Shown here: in pieces, positions 22,086 through 36,018 of the stretch
How the letters are laid out: each line of letters opens with the position of its first letter
How positions within the stretch are numbered: position 1 is the stretch's first letter
Origin: Henckelia pumila
Taxonomy: Eukaryota; Streptophyta; Magnoliopsida; Lamiales; Gesneriaceae
Direction: 5' to 3'
DNA length: 64,000 nt
Assembly (NCBI RefSeq): GCF_033568475.1
Contig: NC_133122.1
Span: forward strand, 169,782,130 to 169,846,129
Program-made: the position numbers and the translations under genes
Notes under the pieces: model-generated
Told to the model about the DNA's origin: nothing
What the model saw: the letters and a program-made list of their open reading frames with translations, nothing else
The model's database searches: none

Positions 22086-22876
22086 GATGTAAATTGTCTG
22101 ATGGTCTTCGATTCCACAAAGTTCCCGAAAAACTTCTTCTGCAAAATAGGGTTTCTGATAAAATTGCGCTTTGGGGACCGAGAATGAGACGATGCGGCCT
22201 TAAGTTTGGCCCGTGGGAATTGTGACGTCAGTGCACGTGTGAAATGTAGCCCTAATTATGGGGTCATGTTGGGTCATGTGCCGGATGACTATAAGGTAGA
22301 GTGTGAAAACGGGCTATTGGGACGGTCCGATCAACAAAACCCATTGCAAATCATCATTAGGGAGGGTGGGATGGATCGATCCATCTTTAAGACGGGTTGA
22401 AAAAAAATCAAACCAACCAACCTATTTTAGGTAGTGGGAACGGACCAATTCGGAGGCTTGCGTGTAATTTGACGGGTTTTGGCGGGTCAACCGCAACCAC
22501 CACAACCAATCATTATGCAGGACGAGACGGTTCGGCCCATCATTTACGCAGGTTGAGAAATTATCAACTCAACACACCTATTTTGTACAGGAACGGGCCA
22601 ACCGACGCACCTAGCCCATTTGACACATATAGTCTAAGGTGGTGGTTTTTATTTTCTTTCTTTTTTTTCATAATCACGAAAAATAAATAAATTCATATAT
22701 CAAAAGTGTTTATCTTATTATATTACATATTATTATAGTATAGAAATTTTTAACTGCCCAACCAACGATGCCCACCTCGTCACCGACAACTAAAACCCGA
22801 TAGTGGGTTTAAGTGATCGAGGACGAGTTGGGCAGGAATGGTCGGGCAGCTGAAAATTACTCTATTATAGTATATG
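22086..22876. other. upstream region of TOM20, with decayed repeat
   Basis: No ORF of note. The first ~150 bp should hold the 5' UTR and core promoter of TOM20 (minus strand). From 22400 on there are two related stretches about 150 nt apart (22411-22455 and 22563-22604, sharing CACCTATTTT or AACCTATTTT and a GGAACGG.CCAA block), and at 22757-22860 a hairpin-like pair around GCCCAACC and GTTGGGC. These look like decayed small transposon sequence. Confidence 0.4.
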
Positions 22877-23915
22877 TGTAGTAACCATGTCCCATTTTAC
22901 AAGATTATATGGTTAAACTTAATTAAGTGATTTTAATTGATTAATCGGACCAAAAAATCAACTCAAAGGCGTCATAAATGGTCAAAGGGTTGAAGTAGAC
23001 TTGGACAAGTTCAGAAGCTCCGAACGAGGTCCGAAGTGATCGGATCAAGCGATGGTGTTCGAAAGTTAGATCGGAACGTCCGAAGGTGAGATCGGAACTT
23101 TCGATCGAGTTAGACCATGCGCACTTGTGACGTGTCATTAACGTCTGAACACGTAGTTGCACGCATGAGATCGGAACTTCCGATCCCTTGCCTATAAATA
23201 GGCCGAGAAATCTCATAATTAGTGTGTTTTTGGAGTTGTGCTTGGGTCAGGACCTTCGACATCAGCGAGCTAACAATAGACGCAGGTACAGTCTTAGATC
23301 CCTTAGTATTAGGGAGTATGTAATAGCTTAATTAAGATTTTTGGATCAGTATTAGTGATGCATGATTATCTTGACTTGTAGTGATGGACTTTAGATGTCT
23401 GTACATATAGCAGTTGTTGAGGTACGTAAGTACTGACTAAGATAGCCAGATAGTATGCATGCTTATATGTTGCATTTTATGTGCCATGATACATGTTTAC
23501 TGTTTTGATATATTATGTTGCATGTGCATATATCATGTAGAATATGTTTCTCCTTCAAGATAAACCTTTCTAGTAGGGTCGCTCAGCCCTTGTCTTTGGA
23601 CGGTTAGGCGTTGAGAGTCACAGTGGCCGGTGGGTCGAGCGGACTCTAGTGTTCTTGGACATTGTATATCCACGTCCGGTTTGTAATGAGGGAGTTAACC
23701 AATGTTTTGAGTCCCAAATGGTACTACACACACTTTAGCACCAGTCTGAGCAGGATTTGATCAGTATATCCAGTTACCCAATCACTCATTTTGCATACAT
23801 CATGTCAGTATGTTTACTCGTGTTTTACATTCTGGGCGTTAGCGCTCACGTCCATGTTATTGTGTTTCTTAGACACCCCTTTCCACGGGGCAGTTGCAGG
23901 TAGGGGTGTAATTGA
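22877..23915 (+). mobile_element. gypsy X-type LTR, 3' truncated
   Basis: Starts TGTAGTAACCATG. It carries TCGGA-N3-TCCGA-type motifs at 23008-23183 and a TATAAATA box at 23193-23200, followed by the GGTACGTAAGTACTGA and GTCGCTCAGCCC segments shared with the other X-type LTRs. It ends after GGCAGTTGCAGG, where about 30 bp of a hAT-MITE-like sequence (AGGGGTGTAATTGAGCCGAG) intervenes before the Y element. Confidence 0.75.
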
Positions 23916-23946
23916 GCCGAGCTGAGCACGAGTAGCATACTACTCG

Positions 23947-26900
23947 TGAAACGGCCCTAACCTCTAAACTTAATTAAATAATAAAAAAAATACGAATTTA
24001 TAAAAATTTTGTCATAACTTGTTTGAAAGTAAACAAAGTCACTCAGTCACACACAACAATTTTAACATAAAGAAGTAAGAGTGATAAAAAAAATCCAAAC
24101 TGCGATTATCAATACTCCGAAAGGAAAGACAACACCACTCGGTTGCAATAATGGCGATAACAAATTTCAAGACTAAAATTTAAGCACATGGAAACACATC
24201 TTGGCTAACACTGAAAGTACTCGAACTAAAATTCTTTATTTCAAACATAGTCTTATGCGGAACTTAAAAGTAGCGACGGTCATAGGGCCTTGCACCACCA
24301 GCGACCTCAACCTCAAGGATCCTGCCCCTCGGTCCCTAGATACTCCTCCTCACCTGGCAATCAAACAAGCATAGTGACTGTAATGACTCAGCAAGTATAA
24401 ACAGTGAAATAACAAGAGTTTTAAATATCTGCAGTAATATTCAAAATATTGTACATCATATACTTGAAACATAAGCTGTAAAATATGCATGTTACAAGAT
24501 AATGAGACAACCTGTAAACAATGAACTCATGCCAATTCGCTATGAAACTCTTGAACTTTCTTATCTTACTTGAAACTCATGCATGACCTCAAACTGAAAA
24601 GATTGAGACTAGTCAAACTGTTACTAAAACTAAAACTAAAACTGAGAACTTATATCCTTGGATCGTGACCCTCTGTTTTTTAACGATCAATGGCTGCAGT
24701 GCACTATGCCGACAAGAAGCCGAGATTTCTCCCAACGCGACTTGCCCCTTTAACTTTCATTTGGTAGGGATCCCCAGATTTCTCTCGATCTCACACTACC
24801 CGTCTATTTTGGTAAGGATCCCGGGATGTCTCCCGATCTCGTAATACCCATCTATTTGGCAAGTGAGTGAGGCATCCCCCAACCCAACATTACCCTGTCT
24901 TGTCACAATCAACTCACTTCGTTCAAAAATATTTTATTTTCCTTCTTGGACTCGACTTAAAATATTTTGCATGCAAGAATAGAAGCGACTTCCTTTGTAG
25001 CTCAAAGATGAAACTCAAGCACACAAGTATCAACTTCAGGAAATGAAACTCAACATAAAAATGTGGGTATTAGGTGAGTGAGTGGCTGCCCCTAGGTGAA
25101 TTACCCAACTTTAACTTCAATTCTTACAAACAAGGCATAACCTGAGCAATCAAACCGAAAAGCCCTTGACTCAATCTTACCTTAACCGAATTCGACCTCG
25201 CTCAAACCGACACTCTCCAAACACTACAAACTAACCATAGGACCAGGTTGTGACTTCATTTGACAGCCCAAGCAATCCAAATAAAAACCATTTCCGGACA
25301 GCCCCTTAAACTTGTCAAAAATTCTGCACTAGACACCTCAACTTGAGAAATTCCTAACTTGACCAATACTAACTCGATTCGCTCCCAAAATGAACCGATG
25401 CGACCAAAACATCCTAAATTTGACTTAGGACCAGGCCTCACCCATCCATTGTTTCTCAACACTTCAGTTTATTCAATCACTCAACAGCTCATCCTTTGCT
25501 CTTAAAATTTCTGCTCCGACCCTTCAACTTAAATGACCCTTAACCTATCTAAATCTTAACCGAAACGAGCCCAATTTATACCGACGCGGCTGAAACATCA
25601 TAAACTTGACCTAGGACCAGCCCATGACACGACCAGACCAGATTTGATGCCTCCCCTGCCCCGAATTCAGACACCTCTGCCCAAAGAAAACATCACCCTA
25701 AATCACTTCTACTTTGAGGAAACAATCCCAAGCCCTTTTTCCTTACTTCTACCTCCTTCCAACAACCATACACACTTAACAACACCTCTTGGGACTTAAC
25801 ACAAACACCTAGGCAGCCCTCAACCATACTTCAATCCCACAATTCGAAAAAAACAAGATCATGCACCATAATGCCTTAAATTCTTGAATAATCAATGAAG
25901 CCAATTGACAAAAACCAAAATGCTCTACACACACTTCAAACACAGCCCTATCACCATGAAATTCTTGAATTCAGGGCATGCACAACCTCTGAAATTTTGA
26001 ATTTATGCAATATGCATCAAAACACATCATGCCTCCAATCACAATTTCCGTGCAACTCCTTAAAAACCATTCTCAATCAAAAATTCGAAACTATCATGAA
26101 CCCTACTGAAATATGATGAAAACCAAACCCTATCATACATATAATCACAAGGATTTCGAGAATTAAATTGGGTTTTAGCACAAGAATATAATAGCTAGCT
26201 TGAATGCCCAAGGAAATGTATACACTTGCCTTGACTTTTAACTACCAAAAAATCGAACTAAAAGTGATGGAGAGGGCTGAAACTTCGAACCAGCAGCTAG
26301 GTGACCTTCCAAGGTGGACTCCCGGTGGCGGCGACGGCGGCGGCGGCGGTGAGAGGTGGTCGGCGGCGGACGGAATGATGAAGGAAGGGGCACCCAAAGG
26401 TTGGGAGAGAAATGGGGAAAGAAAGAAAGTGAAGGGGGCGGCTACTTGTGTGTGTTGTGTGCTAGGGTTTTAGTTTATTTTGTTTTGGGTTTAAAAGTTT
26501 TAGTGTGTAGTGTGTACATGTGGGTGTAAGCATAGATATAAGTATTTAAAAGTAGGTGTGAGTATTGCTTTAAAAGTACTATTCAAAATATTGCAACTTT
26601 TGCCTCACTAAACTTGCACTAATAAAATACCAAAGTTAAAAATCCCAAACTTAAAATATTAAATTGAATTTTTACTAATCCGGGTTTAAAATTGTTAATT
26701 TTTGAAAAAGTTAAGAAATAAGCTCAAGAATGCGATAAAAGCGATTCTCGTCACCAGAAAATTCTAAAAATTAACTTTCATCTAATTTCCTCATTTCTAT
26801 CAACGTATAACTCTTAAAATAAAATCTTGGAATTTATCGCCGAAATCCACCATCGCCGCAAGCCGAAACCGGAAGACACTGAACTCAAAAATCTTAAGAA

Positions 26901-27390
26901 TAAATAACTTATAATATTTGAGCAACTTAAACTTTAAAGAAATTTAAACAATAACTTATAAATTAAAATCAATAATTTGAATATTTTGATGTCACCCGAT
27001 ATAATAAATATTTAAATAATAACAATGCGATTAAAATAATTTAAACAAATTTTACGAACGATTAAAAGTCATTTAAATAAATACACGAGCGAAAATAAAG
27101 ACCTTAAAATGATTTGGACAGATAAAAGATTTTAAATAAATAAGCTAGACATTTAAAATAATTTAAATGAATAAACCAAAAAAATAAAATCATTTAAATA
27201 AGCAAGCTTATACCTTTAAAATATTTAAAATAAATAAGTTGCACAATAAAATCATTTGAATAAATAAATAATATTCTGTTAACACATAATTCAAATAAAG
27301 AATTTAAATCAATTAAACTTAAAAATAATAACCATAATATTTATTTAATTTAATATATGCGAATTAGTAGATTGGATTTTAGATACTACA
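23947..27390 (-). mobile_element. gypsy Y-type LTR, copy 1 (3.44 kb)
   Basis: The minus strand starts TGTAGTATCTAAAATCC after a polypurine tract and ends GGCCGTTTCA. An unusually long LTR with no convincing ORF in it. Internal structure: a GGC-rich patch (26315-26375), three diverged ~180-bp repeats beginning CCTGGTCCTA (minus strand, about 25230-25640), and two ~57-bp repeats with GGGATCCC (24765-24880). Confidence 0.8.
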
Positions 27391-29402
27391 ATTCATTTCC
27401 CCCTTAAATGGAATTTCGTCCTCGAAATTCAATATTTATCAACTAGGTCCAGATACATTAGACCCGGTCGGCACTAATTTTTCTTACCGAGCACCCACAT
27501 GAGTTGACGCTAAATAGCTTACGCTTCACACTCTGATACTTATTTGTGTCTATATCATCAAGAATCTGACTAATTCTTACTGCAATACATATTCAAAATT
27601 CTTATTTGTTCCCAAATGATTGCTTCCTAAGAGAGATTTCAAATCACTGCTCCCATGTGACTTTAAAAGTTTTAATTCGTCACCTAAAGTCCTAAAATAT
27701 CTTATGTATGCCTTAGTTCGATAACCTTAAATCCTGGATCGCAATTTCAAGCATTAAATTTCTGTATACCCAATAAAGAATTTATGTCGATCTTTACCAT
27801 AAATTAGAAGCTTTATAACCACGAAACTATGCTTAATGTCTATTCACCAGTTAAACTTAACTCATATAATCTAGAACTTGAGCTCTTGAGAAATCCACAA
27901 GTTCCCAAAATACTTAGCAACTAAACACTAAACTTTTCTAAATATGATAACTAAGGGACAATACAATTCTACCTCGTTAGGCTTCAAGATATGAATATAC
28001 TTCCATATCCAAACTCTGTCACATTCCCAAACGGTAAACAACTTATCAATCTCTTCAACAATCACATAAGGACCGACAAAACGAGTTAATTCCTTTATAT
28101 TCCTAAATCGTTAATATTACGGAACATTGATATCTTCAAGAACAACTTAATATCCATCTTGAAATGCTAAAGGTCTACGCCACTTATTAGCATTGATTTG
28201 CTTAATGCTCTTGGACTATGCTCAATCCCTTATTAGTTACTACATCTCACAACGCCTCTATGGATGATTAAAATTATCTTAAGCAACGCTCTAGTTCAGC
28301 TAACCTTTAAGTGGAAAAAATGTCTCTTCTCAACTTAGGATTGATTGACTCATTTCTCTAAATAAATCTAATCTAATCCTTGAAAAGAAAACTTAACCAC
28401 AAAATCCATTGTTGTTCAGTTCCAAGATACTGACCGACAATATATAGAATCCAAATGGGTAACTAAACAGATCTCATTCATCCATTCACCAATTTATACT
28501 TTCGTTCCTTAGGCATTCTTGATTCTACAATAAGTTCAATAATACGGTCACGAAACCTCAAAATTTTGGTTCACCCAATTTGTCAAACGACTTACTTTCC
28601 TTCGGTGGTATTACATTTCTTAGTTAAAATTTTCCAACGAATTTTTCCACCTTAACTATCTCAGACGCAACGACTAAATAATACATATTTACTCTCGAAG
28701 TCAAAATATACCAGATGACGTTCACAAACTCTAGAAATGCTAGGGATAACTATATTTCCCTATCTCGTGACTGATCATCCATTCAGCTTACCAAAGTTGT
28801 CTGTTTAATCCTAAAAATCCCATTTTAAAACACATCATTCAATTAATCCACCAACTAGTAGTCTTCCCGTTGGAACTTGATATAATTGATAGTCGTCATT
28901 CCTCGGATTATCACAATAACTTAGGATTTTATCTAGTACTAATACTAAATTCCAACAGTCTAACCACTCACTATGCAGTTACGAGTCAATTATCTACTCA
29001 AGAAATCAAAATGATAATTGAAACTATAATCCACCGAGTATTCATCAGGATGGATCATGAAAGGAAATAAACATACAAGTAATGTTGCTCAATACAAACG
29101 AAATAGTGCAAACATTTCAAACAAATGAGTTGGAAATAAAATTTAGATAAGTGAAAGCAACTCACTCATAATTCAATTCTAGGGGTGAGTAAATAATAAT
29201 GGAGGCACCAAGAACAATGAATATAAGTCAACAAGATAAAAACCCTTGTGATCACTCATTCATGGGTAATATCATCGTGCCCAAAAATCAAAGCACAATT
29301 AAGACAGTCAGTGTGACTTCATTCGAGAGAAGTACACACAAGTCAATAATCAGGGAAAACAACGGTCTCAAAATAAAATCAGATGTCAGCCACACAACAT
29401 GA
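27391..29402 (-). mobile_element. Y element internal region, copy 1, truncated
   Basis: Decayed pol 3' end. Near the LTR the minus strand reads FEDEIPFKG and then the polypurine tract AAGGGGGAAATG, the usual C-terminal coding end of Tekay-type chromoviruses. Around 28390-28430 it reads W-N-stop-TTMDFVVK, recognisable as the integrase W..ITMDFV region. Truncated at the duplication junction. Confidence 0.65.
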
Positions 29403-32400
29403 GGTTAGATGTTGAGAGTCACAGTGGCCGGTGGGTCGAGCGGAATCTAGTGTTATTGGACATTGTATATCCACGTCCGGTTTGTAATGAGGGAGTTAAC
29501 CAATGGTTTGAGTCCCCAATGGTATTACACACACTTTAGCACCAGTTTGAGCAGGATTTGATCAGTATATCCAGTTACCCAATCACTCATTTTGCATGCA
29601 TCATGTCAGTATGTTTACTCGTGTTTTACATTCTTGGCGTTAGCGCTCACGTCCATGTTATTGTGTTTCTTAGACACCCCTTTCCACGGGGCAGTTGCAG
29701 GTAGGGGTGTAATTGAGCCGAGCCGAGCTCAAGTAGCATACTAATCGTGAAACGACCCTAACCTCTAAACTTAATTAAATAATAAAGAAAAATACGGATT
29801 TATAAAAATTTTGCCATGACTTGTTTGAAAGTAAACAAAGCCACCCTGTCACACAAAACAATTTTAACATAAAGAAGTAAGAGTGATAAAAAGAAATCCA
29901 AACTGCGATTAGCATAAATCCGAAAGGAAAGACAACCCCACTCGGTTGAAATAATAGCGATAACAAATTTCAAGACTAAAATTTAAGCACAGGAAAACAC
30001 ATCCTGGCTAACATTGAAAGTACTCGAACTAAAATTATTTATTTCAAACATAGTCTTATGCGGAACTTAAAAGTAGCGACGGTCATAGGGCCTTGCACCA
30101 CCAGCGACCTCAACCTCGAGGATCCTGCCCCTCAGTCCCTAGATACTCCTCCTCACGTGGCAATCAAACAAGCATAGTGACTCTAATGACTCATCAAGTA
30201 TAAACAGTGAAATAACAAGGGTTTAAAATATCTGCAGTAATACTCAAAATATTGTACATCATATACTTGAAACTTAAGTTGTAAAATATGCATGTTACAA
30301 GAGAATGAGACAACCTGTAAATAATGAACTCACGCCAACTCACGCTATAAAACTCTTGAACTTTCTTATCTTACTTGAAACTCATGCATGACCTCAAACT
30401 GAAAAGATTGAGACTAGTCAAACTGTTTCTAAAACTAAAACTGAAACTGAGAACTTATATCCTTGGATTGTGACCCTCTGTTTTTGATCGATCAATGGCT
30501 GCAGTGCACTATGCCGGCAAGACGCCGAGATTTCTCCCAACGCGACTTGCCCCTTTAACTTTCATTTGGTAGGGATCCCGAGATTTCTCCCGATCTCACA
30601 CTACCCGTCTATTTTGGTAGGGATCCCGGGATGTCTCCCGATCTCGTAATACCCGTCTATTTGGCAAGTGAGTGAGGCATCCCCCAACCCAACATTACCC
30701 TGTCTTTTCACAATCAACTCACTTCGTTCGAAAATATTTTCTTTTCCTTCTTTGACTCGACTCAAAATATTTAGCATGCAAGAATAGAAGCGACTTCCTT
30801 TGTAAACATTTACTCAGCTCAAAGACGAGACTTAAGCACACAAGTATGCAACTTTAGGAAATGAAACTCAACATAAAAATGTGGGTATTAGGTGAGTGAG
30901 TGGCTGCCCCTAGGTGAATTACCCAAATTTAACTCCAATTCTTACAAACAAGGAATAACCCAAGCAATCAAACTGAAAACCCTTAACTCAATCTTACCTT
31001 AACCGAATTCGACCTCGCTTGAACCGACACTCTCCAAACACTACAAACTAACCATAGGACCAGGTTGTGACTTCATTTGACAGACAAAGCAATCCATACA
31101 AAAACCATTTCCGGACAGCCCCTTAAACTTGTCAAAAATTCTGCACTAGACACCTCAACTTGAGAAATTCCTAACTTGACCAATAGTAACTCGATTTGCT
31201 CCCAAAATGAACCGACGTGACCAAAACATCCTAAATTTGACTTAGGACCAGGCCTCACCCATCCATTGTTGCTCAAAACGTTTAGTTTATTTAATCACTC
31301 AACAGCTCACCATTTGCTCTTAAAATTTCTGCTCTGACTTTTCAATTTAAATGACCCTTAACCTATCTAAATCTTAACCGAAACAAGCTCAATTTATACC
31401 GACGCGACCACAACATCATAAACTTTACATAGGACCAGCCCATGACACGACCAGACCTGATTTGATGCCTCCCCTGCCCCGAATTCAGACACCCCTGCCC
31501 AAAGAAAACATCACCCTACATCACTTCTACTTTGAGGAAATAATCCCAAGCCCTTTTTCCTTACTTCTACCTCCTTCCAACAATCATACACACTTAATAA
31601 CACCTCTTGGGACTTAACACAAATTCCAAGGAAGCCCTCAACCATACTTCAACCCCACAATTCGAAAACAACAAGATCATGCACCATAATGCCTTAAATT
31701 CTTGAACAATCAATGAAACCAATTGACAAACAACAAAATGCTCTACACACACTTCAAACACAGCCCTATCACCATGAAATTTTCGAATTTAGGGCATGAA
31801 CAACCTCTGAAAATTTGAATTTATGCAATATGCATCAAAAAACATCATGCCTCCAATCACAATTTCCGTGCAACTCCTTAAAAGCCATTCTCAATCAAAA
31901 ATTAGAAACTATCATGAAACCTACTGAAAAATGATGAAAACCAAACCCTATCATACATATAATCACAAGCATTTCGAAAATTAAATAGGGTTTTAGCACA
32001 AGAATATAATAGCTAGCTTGAATGCCCAAGGAAATGCATACACTTGCCTTGACTTTTAACTACCAAAAAATCGAACTAAAAGTGATGGAGAGGGCTGAAA
32101 CTTCGAACCAGCAGCTAGGTGACCTTCCAAGGTGGACTCCCGGCGGCGGCGGCGACGTGAGGTGGTCTGCGGAGGCCGGAATGATGAAGGAAGGGGCGGC
32201 CAAAGGTTGGGAGAGAAATGGGGAAAGAAAGAAAGTGAAGGGGGCGGCTACTTGTGTGTGTTGTGTGCTAGGGTTTTAGTTTATTTTGTTTTGGGTTTAA
32301 AAGTTTTAGTGTGTAGTGTGTACATGTGTGTGTAAGCATAGATGTAAGTATTTAAAAGTAGGTATGAGTATTGCTTTAAAAGTACTACTCAAAATATTGC

Positions 32401-35218
32401 AACTTTTGCCTCACTAAACTTGCACTAATAAAATACCTAAGTTTAAAATCGCAAACTTAAAATATTAAATTGGAATTTTACTAATCCAGGTTTAAAATTG
32501 TTAATTTTTAAAAAAATTAAGAAATAAGCTCAAGAATGCAATAAAAGCGATTTTCGTCAACGGAAAATTCTAAAAATTAACTTTCATCTAATTTTCTCAT
32601 TTCTTTCAACGTATAACTCTTAAAATAAAATCTTGGAATTTATCGCCAAAATCCACCATCGCCGCAAATCGAAACCGGAAGACACTGAACTCAAAAATCT
32701 TAAGAATCAATAACTTATAATATTTGAGCAACTTAAACTTTAAAGAAATTTAAACAATAACTTATAAATTAAAATCAATAATTTGAATATTTTGATGTCA
32801 CCCGATATAATAAATATTTAAATAATAACAATGCGATTAAAATAATTTAAACAAATTTTACGAACGATTAAAAGTTATTTAAATAAATACACGAGCGGAA
32901 ATAAAGACCTTAAAATGATTTGGACAGATAAAAGATTTTAAATAAATAAGCTAGACATTTAAAATAATTTAAATGAATAAACCAAAAAATTAAAATCATT
33001 TAAATAAGCAAGCTTATACCTTTAAAATATTTAAAATAAATAAGTTGCACAATAAAATTATTTTAATATATAAATAATATTCTATTAACACATAATTCAA
33101 ATAAAGAATTTAAATCAATTAAACTTAAAAATAATAACCATAATATTTATTTAATTTAATATATGCGAATTAGTAGATTGGATTTTAGGTACTACAATTC
33201 ATTTCCCCCTTAAATGAAATTTGATCCTGGAAATTCAAGATTTACTAACTAGGTCCAGATACATTAGACCCGGTCGGCACTAACTTTTCTTACCGAGCAC
33301 CCACATGAGTTGACGCTAAATAGCTTACGCTGCACACTCTGATACTTATTTGTGTCTATATCATTAAGAATCTGACTAATTCTTACTGCAATACATATTC
33401 AAAATTCTTATTTGTTCCCAAATGATTGCTTCCTAAGAGAGATTTCAAATCACTGCTCCCATGTAACTTTAAAAGTTTTAATTCGTCACCTAAAGTCCTA
33501 AAATATCTTATGCCTGCCTTAGTTCGATAACCTTAAATCCTGGATCGCAGTTTCAAGCATTAAATTTCTGTATACCCAATAATGAATTTATGTCGATCTT
33601 TACCATAAATTAGAAGCTTTATAACCACGAAACTATGCTTAATTTCTATTCACCAGTTAAACTTAACTCATATAATCTAGCTAGAACTTGAGCTCTTGAG
33701 AAATCCACAAGTTCCCAAAATATTTAGCAACTAAACACTAAACTTTTCTAAATAGGATAACTAAGGGACTATACAATTCTACCTCGTTAGGCTTCAAGAT
33801 ATGAATATACTTTCATATCCAAACTATGTCACATTCCCAAACGGTAAACAACTTATCAATCTCTTCAACAATCGCATATGAACCGACAAAACGAGTTAAT
33901 TCCTTTATATTCCCAAATCGTTAATATTACGGAACATTGATATCTTCAAGAACAACTTAATATCCACCTTGAAATGCTAAAGGTCTACGCCACTTATTAG
34001 CAATGATTTGCTTAATGCTCTTGGACTATGCTCAATCTCTTATTAGTTACTACATATCACAATGCCTCTATGGATGATTAAAATTATCTTAAGCAACGCT
34101 CTAGTTCAGCTAACCTTTAAGTGGAAAAAATGACTCTTCTCAACTTAGGTTTGATTGACTCATTTCTCTAAATAAATCTAATCTAATCCTTGAAAAGAAA
34201 ACTTAACCACAAAATCCATTGTTGTTCAGTTCCAAGATACTGACCGACAATATATAGAATCCAAATGGGTAACTAAATAGATCTCATTCATCCATTCACC
34301 AATCTATACTTTCGTCCGTTAGGCATTCTTGATTCTACAATAAGTTCAATAATACGGTCACGAAACCTCAAAATTTTGGTTCACCCAATTTGTCAAACGA
34401 CTTACTTTCCTTCGGTGATATTACATTTCTTAGTTAAAATTTACCAACGGATTTTTCCACCTTAACTATCTCAGACGCAACGACTAAATAATACATATTT
34501 ACTCTCGAAGTCAAAATATACCAAATGACGTTCACAAACTCTAGAAATGCTAGGGATAACTATATTTCCCTATCTCGTGACTGATCATCCATTCAGCTTA
34601 CCAAAGTTGTCTGTTTAATCCTAACAATCCCATTTTAAAATTAAAACAACACATTCAATTAATCCACCAACTAGTAGTCTTCCCGTTAGAACTTGATATA
34701 ATTGATAGTCGTCATTCCTCGGATCACCACAATAACTTAGGATTTTATCTAGTACTAATACTAAATTCCAACAGTCTAACCACTCACTATGCAGTTACGA
34801 GTCAATTATCTACTCAAGAAATCGAAATGATAATTGAAACTATAATCCACCGAGTATTCATCAGGATGGATCATGAAAGGAAATAAACATACAAGTAATG
34901 TTGCTCAATACAAACGAAATAGTGCAAACATTTCAAACAAACGAGTTGGAAATAAAATTTAGATAAGTGAAAGCAACTCACTCATAATTCAATTCTAGGG
35001 GTGAGTGAATAATAATGGAGGCACCAAGAACAATGAATATAAGTCAACAAGATAACAACCCTTGTGATCACTCATTCATGGGTAATATCATCGTGCCCAA
35101 CAATCAAAGCACAATTAAGACAGTCAGTGTGACTTCAGTCGAGAGAAGTACACACAAGTCAATAATCAGGGAAAACAACGGTCTCAAAATAAAATCAGAT
35201 GTCAACCACACAACATGA
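29403..35218 (+). repeat. tandem duplication, unit 2 (~5.8 kb)
   Basis: Begins GGTTAGATGTTGAGAGTC, aligned to 23606, and is collinear with unit 1 to 35218, after which the Y element continues into sequence absent from unit 1. The junction at 29402/29403 joins Y internal sequence directly to X-type LTR sequence. Confidence 0.85.
29748..33196 (-). mobile_element. gypsy Y-type LTR, copy 2 (3' LTR)
   Basis: Collinear with 23947-27390; ends CGTTTCA and starts TGTAGTACCTAAAATCC on the minus strand. It is the 3' LTR of the Y element whose internal region and 5' LTR follow at higher coordinates. Confidence 0.85.
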
Positions 35219-36018
35219 GTAGATTACCAAAAAGAAAAAAAGTGAATCTTACTCACATCAACATGTGGCCCTAGAATCGAAGGAAAAATTTCCAGAAGTG
35301 TGAAACATTCACAAGATGTTACTAAGAAGTTCAACTAATGTCAAAGTGGCAGAATTCAACGCTGATTAATGTCATACGAATCTATAAATGCTCAAAGAAA
35401 GTATAAAGAAATTTCGGATACTCAAAAATATATGTTGTAACGGATCTGAGCACAAAAGAAGGAAAAAATAAAATAACGATCGGAATAATAGTTCACATAA
35501 TTGAAACGCTCATAGTAACCGACTCACTATTTCATAAAATCTTATTGCCCAAATAACAAATAAACTATTCACTTAGTTGTACCCGATTAAAATTTCATCC
35601 ATAAGAGAATAAATTACTATAAGGGCACATCAATTAATATCTTTTAAAACTTGCTAGCACTACCTAATAACTCAAACAACATCCACGTACTATCCAAAAC
35701 TGGAAGGAGTATTGGTACACCAACTCTGTTTAACTTGAAGTCGCATGCTATAAAAATAAACATTTGAATGGTACACTTTAAAACTACTAAAAGAAATTTT
35801 TAAACAAAATTAAACACTGAAATTACACATTTAAAGGATTTAAACATCTATTTTGAAAATATTCTTAAAAAGATGACATCAAAACATTTAAAGCAATAAA
35901 TCAATTACGACTACCATATAAAATTCATTAAAACTTATAGACCTTGAGGCGAGATCCCTTGAGTTTCGGCAACCGGCAGTAGACTCAGCCCAAACCAAGA
36001 TCGTGCTCTGATACCAAC
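33197..36018 (-). mobile_element. Y element internal region, deletion derivative
   Basis: Only about 2.8 kb between LTRs, compared with 5 kb or more in complete Tekay-type elements. The 3' half repeats the decayed integrase and C-terminal sequence of copy 1. The 5' 0.8 kb (35219-36002) is unique in the window and has no ORF. No gag, protease or RT was seen, so the element could only have moved with help from others. Confidence 0.7.
36003..36018 (-). promoter_or_regulatory. Y element primer binding site
   Basis: The minus strand reads GTTGGTATCAGAGCAC directly after the LTR end GGCTGTTTCA, complementary to initiator tRNA-Met, as in most chromoviruses. It fixes the end of the 5' LTR at 36019. 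Confidence 0.85.

Larger units (their letters stand above)
23606..29402 (+). repeat. tandem duplication, unit 1 (~5.8 kb)
   Basis: Unit 1 of a direct duplication that begins in the X-type LTR (near GGTTAGGCGTTGAGAGTC), crosses the MITE-like scrap and the whole 3.44 kb Y LTR, and ends inside the Y internal region at CACACAACATGAG. Unit 2 follows immediately. The copies differ by scattered substitutions and small indels only. Confidence 0.85.

Noticed and set aside
22206..22690. Two ORFs upstream of TOM20 on the plus strand
   Set aside because: They overlap decayed repeat sequence, have no domain and end in low-complexity Phe runs.
26204..26473. Plus-strand ORF with Gly-rich run, also at 32022-32279 and 40139-40330
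   Set aside because: It is antisense within the Y LTR, follows the copies of that LTR exactly, and its Gly run is a GGC microsatellite of varying length. No domain.
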